Shown one piece after another: positions 62,206-64,000 of a stretch of DNA of 64,000 nucleotides (position 1 is the stretch's first letter; each line of letters begins with the position of its first letter). Source of the stretch: Rubrimonas sp036788415 (GTDB lineage Bacteria; Pseudomonadota; Alphaproteobacteria; Rhodobacterales; Rhodobacteraceae). Under the pieces are notes generated by a model. That model was given only the letters and a program-made list of their open reading frames with translations. It made no database searches and was not told the origin of the DNA. The stretch lies in contig NZ_DAIQNN010000010.1 of NCBI RefSeq assembly GCF_036788415.1, forward strand, positions 7,749 to 71,748. Direction: 5' to 3'. Both the position numbers and the translations under genes were made by a program.

Positions 62206-63285
62206 ATGGCCCGAATCACGCTGCGACAGCTTCTCGACCACGCCGCCGAGCACGGCTACGGCGTGCCCGCCTTCAACATCAACAACATGGAGCAGGGGCT
62301 CGCGATCATGGAGGCCGCGAAGGCCACCGACGCCCCTGTGATCATCCAGGCCTCGCGCGGCGCCCGCGCCTACGCCAACGACATCATGCTGGCGAAGATG
62401 ATGGAGGCGCTTGAGTTGATCTATCCGCAGATCCCGCTCTGCATCCATCAGGACCACGGCAACAACGTCGCGACCTGCCTCTCCGCGATCCAGAACGGCT
62501 TCACCTCCGTGATGATGGACGGCTCGCTGAAGGAGGACGCCAAGACCCCCGCCGACTTCGACTACAACGTCAAGGTCACCGGCGAAGTCGCGCGGCTGGC
62601 CCACATGGTCGGCGCCTCGGTGGAGGGCGAACTCGGCTGCCTCGGCTCGCTGGAGACGGGCGAGGGCGACGCGGAGGACGGCCACGGCTTCGAGGGCAAG
62701 CTCGACAAGTCCATGCTGCTCACCGACCCCGACGAGGCCCGCCGCTTCGTCGCCGAAACCAAGGTCGACGCGCTGGCGGTGGCCATCGGCACGAGCCACG
62801 GCGCCTACAAGTTCACCCGCAAGCCCACTGGCGACGTGCTGGCGATGGACGTGATCGAGAAGCTGCACGCCGTGCTGCCCGACACGCATCTGGTGATGCA
62901 CGGCTCCTCCTCGGTGCCCGAGGAATGGCAGGCGGTGTTCAACGCCAATGGCGGCGAGATGCGCGAGACCTATGGCGTGCCGGTGGAGGAGATCGTGCGC
63001 GGCATCCGCAACGGGGTGCGCAAGGTCAACATCGACACCGATCTGCGGCTCGCCGGCACGGCGGAGTTCCGCCGCATCGCGACGCAACAGAAGTCCGAAT
63101 TCGACCCGCGCAAGTTCCTCAAGCCGGCGATGGAGGCGATGAGCAAGGTCTGCCGCGACCGCTTCGAGGCCTTCGGCACCGCCGGAAACGCCAGCAAGAT
63201 CAAGGTCGTCCCGATGTCGGAGATGGCCAAGCGCTACGCCAGCGGGTCGCTCGACCCGAAGATCGCCGCGGCGAAGGCCGCCTGA
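62206..63285 (+). CDS. cbbA: Fructose-bisphosphate aldolase class II, Calvin cycle type CbbA
   Basis: Zinc aldolase of 359 residues, of the Calvin-cycle subtype. Zinc and catalytic residues in CIHQDHGNN (His81, Asp83, His84), GELGCLGSLETGEGD, AIGTSHGAYKF (zinc His) and HGSSSVPEEW, NIDTDLRLA. It condenses triose phosphates to fructose and sedoheptulose bisphosphate. ACAGGAGA precedes the ATG. Confidence 0.97.
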   Translation: MARITLRQLLDHAAEHGYGVPAFNINNMEQGLAIMEAAKATDAPVIIQASRGARAYANDIMLAKMMEALELIYPQIPLCIHQDHGNNVATCLSAIQNGFTSVMMDGSLKEDAKTPADFDYNVKVTGEVARLAHMVGASVEGELGCLGSLETGEGDAEDGHGFEGKLDKSMLLTDPDEARRFVAETKVDALAVAIGTSHGAYKFTRKPTGDVLAMDVIEKLHAVLPDTHLVMHGSSSVPEEWQAVFNANGGEMRETYGVPVEEIVRGIRNGVRKVNIDTDLRLAGTAEFRRIATQQKSEFDPRKFLKPAMEAMSKVCRDRFEAFGTAGNASKIKVVPMSEMAKRYASGSLDPKIAAAKAA

Positions 63286-63307
63286 CCGCAATCGCGGCGA
63301 AGGCCGC
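63268..63307. repeat. Short direct repeat at the cbbA-cbbL junction
   Basis: The 14-mer GCGGCGAAGGCCGC occurs twice, at 63268-63281 (last codons of cbbA) and at 63294-63307 (intergenic), 26 bases apart. It looks like a small slippage or tandem duplication that copied the cbbA 3' end into the spacer before cbbL. Confidence 0.85.
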
Positions 63308-63336
63308 ATGACGCAACCGACAGAGAGGGAAACGCC

Positions 63337-64000
63337 ATGAACGAGCAGAACAAGACCGAGCTCAAGGGCAAGGAACGCTACAAGGCCGGCGTGCTGAAAT
63401 ACGCCCAGATGGGTTACTGGGACGGCGACTACGAGCCCAAGGACACCGACCTGATCGCGCTGTTCCGCATCACGCCGCAGGACGGGGTGGACCCCATCGA
63501 GGCCGCCGCGGCAGTGGCGGGCGAAAGCTCCACCGCGACCTGGACCGTGGTCTGGACCGACCGCCTCACCGCCTGCGACCAGTACCGCGCCAAGGCCTAT
63601 CGCGTGGACCCGGTGCCCAACACCCCCGGCCAGTATTTCTGCTACGTCGCCTACGACCTGATCCTGTTCGAGGAAGGCTCGATCGCCAACCTCACCGCCT
63701 CGATCATCGGCAACGTGTTCAGCTTCAAGCCGCTCAAGGCCGCGCGTCTGGAGGACATGCGCTTCCCCGTCGCCTATGTGAAGACCTACAAGGGCCCGCC
63801 CACCGGCATCGTCGTCGAGCGCGAACGCCTCGACAAGTTCGGCAAGCCGCTTCTGGGCGCCACCACCAAGCCGAAGCTCGGCCTTTCCGGCAAGAACTAC
63901 GGCCGCGTGGTGTATGAGGGCCTCAAGGGCGGCCTCGACTTCATGAAGGACGACGAGAACATCAACTCGCAGCCCTTCATGCACTGGCGCGACCGGTTCC
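63337..64000 (+). CDS. cbbL: RuBisCO large subunit, form I red type, 5' part
   Basis: First 221 residues of ribulose bisphosphate carboxylase/oxygenase large subunit, cut by the window end. N-terminal domain includes ATWTVVWTDRLT, and the catalytic part begins LLGATTKPKLGLSGKNYGR (loop 1 lysines Lys178/Lys180) and GGLDFMKDDENINSQPF with the carbamylated Lys204 and metal ligands Asp206 and Glu207. The N-terminal NKTELKGKERYKAGVLKYAQ is typical of red-type (IC/ID) enzymes, which need CbbX activase. GAGAGGGAA precedes the ATG. cbbS and cbbX are expected beyond the window. Confidence 0.97.
   Translation, partial: MNEQNKTELKGKERYKAGVLKYAQMGYWDGDYEPKDTDLIALFRITPQDGVDPIEAAAAVAGESSTATWTVVWTDRLTACDQYRAKAYRVDPVPNTPGQYFCYVAYDLILFEEGSIANLTASIIGNVFSFKPLKAARLEDMRFPVAYVKTYKGPPTGIVVERERLDKFGKPLLGATTKPKLGLSGKNYGRVVYEGLKGGLDFMKDDENINSQPFMHWRDRF

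Noticed and set aside
60070..63984. 1304-codon minus-strand open frame opposite cbbT, cbbA and cbbL
   Set aside because: The plus-strand genes are unmistakable and the antisense translation is compositionally odd (Asp, His, Val, Arg rich) with no recognisable motifs. Long antisense frames arise from high GC at third positions.

Overview
The window is very GC-rich (about 70% by eye), densely packed DNA from an alphaproteobacterium, most like Rhodobacterales or a purple non-sulfur relative. Supporting evidence: a RegA/PrrA/ActR response regulator with the family's characteristic C-terminal helix-turn-helix; a CbbR-controlled Calvin cycle operon with a red-type form I RuBisCO large subunit; lpxI rather than lpxH; and a truB-rpsO-pnp end to the nusA-infB operon. 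Stop/start overlaps (ATGA, GTGA, TTGA) are common, and GTG and TTG starts are frequent.

Layout. (1) 1-8515, plus: uronate uptake and catabolism. A TRAP transporter (dctP partial, dctQ, dctM) is followed by kdgF, kduI, kduD, uxuB, uxuA and uxaA. These enzymes bring 4,5-unsaturated uronates, glucuronate-derived fructuronate and galacturonate-derived altronate to 2-keto-3-deoxygluconate (KDG). eda (KDPG aldolase) converges from the other strand; no KDG kinase is in view. (2) 9407-19661, minus: the translation/RNA operon rimP-nusA-ylxR-infB-rbfA-truB-rpsO-pnp, ending in an intrinsic terminator. (3) 19770-25684, plus: a MltB-type lytic transglycosylase lipoprotein, a small secreted protein, a SoxX-like c-type cytochrome, an ECF nickel/cobalt importer (cbiM, a NikL-like protein, cbiQ, cbiO) and a BASS-like transporter. 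(4) 25651-29957: an MFS drug exporter (minus) opposite copA-cueR (plus), which has a textbook CueR promoter. (5) 29951-32228, minus: an SPFH-GYF protein and a zinc-ribbon membrane protein. (6) 32302-40695: a TetR regulator diverging, across an AT-rich island, from an eight-gene operon: a Tau/Ssu/Nrt-type ABC transporter, OsmC-like protein, acyl-CoA-dehydrogenase-fold flavoprotein, two-domain sulfurtransferase, DsbA-fold isomerase and ferredoxin-reductase-like flavoprotein. I regard this as the best candidate for an undescribed pathway, probably organosulfur metabolism. (7) 40712-44201: a DEAD-box RNA helicase (minus) and a beta-helix-like membrane protein (plus). (8) 44213-56041, minus: the envelope and isoprenoid cluster pyrH-frr-uppS-cdsA-dxr-rseP-bamA-skp-fabZ-lpxA-lpxI-lpxB. 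(9) 56187-64000: regA with a clear promoter, convergent with cbbR, then cbbF-cbbP-cbbT-cbbA-cbbL (cbbL cut by the window end).

How they work together. Region 1 feeds uronic acids into the Entner-Doudoroff route. Region 9 provides CO2 fixation under CbbR and, by analogy with Rhodobacter, RegA. Regions 2 and 8 are conserved housekeeping operons. Regions 3 to 6 are accessory metal, stress and sulfur functions. I saw no tRNA or rRNA genes, insertion sequences, CRISPR arrays or phage genes. Most long ORFs antisense to or out of frame with these genes are GC-bias artefacts.
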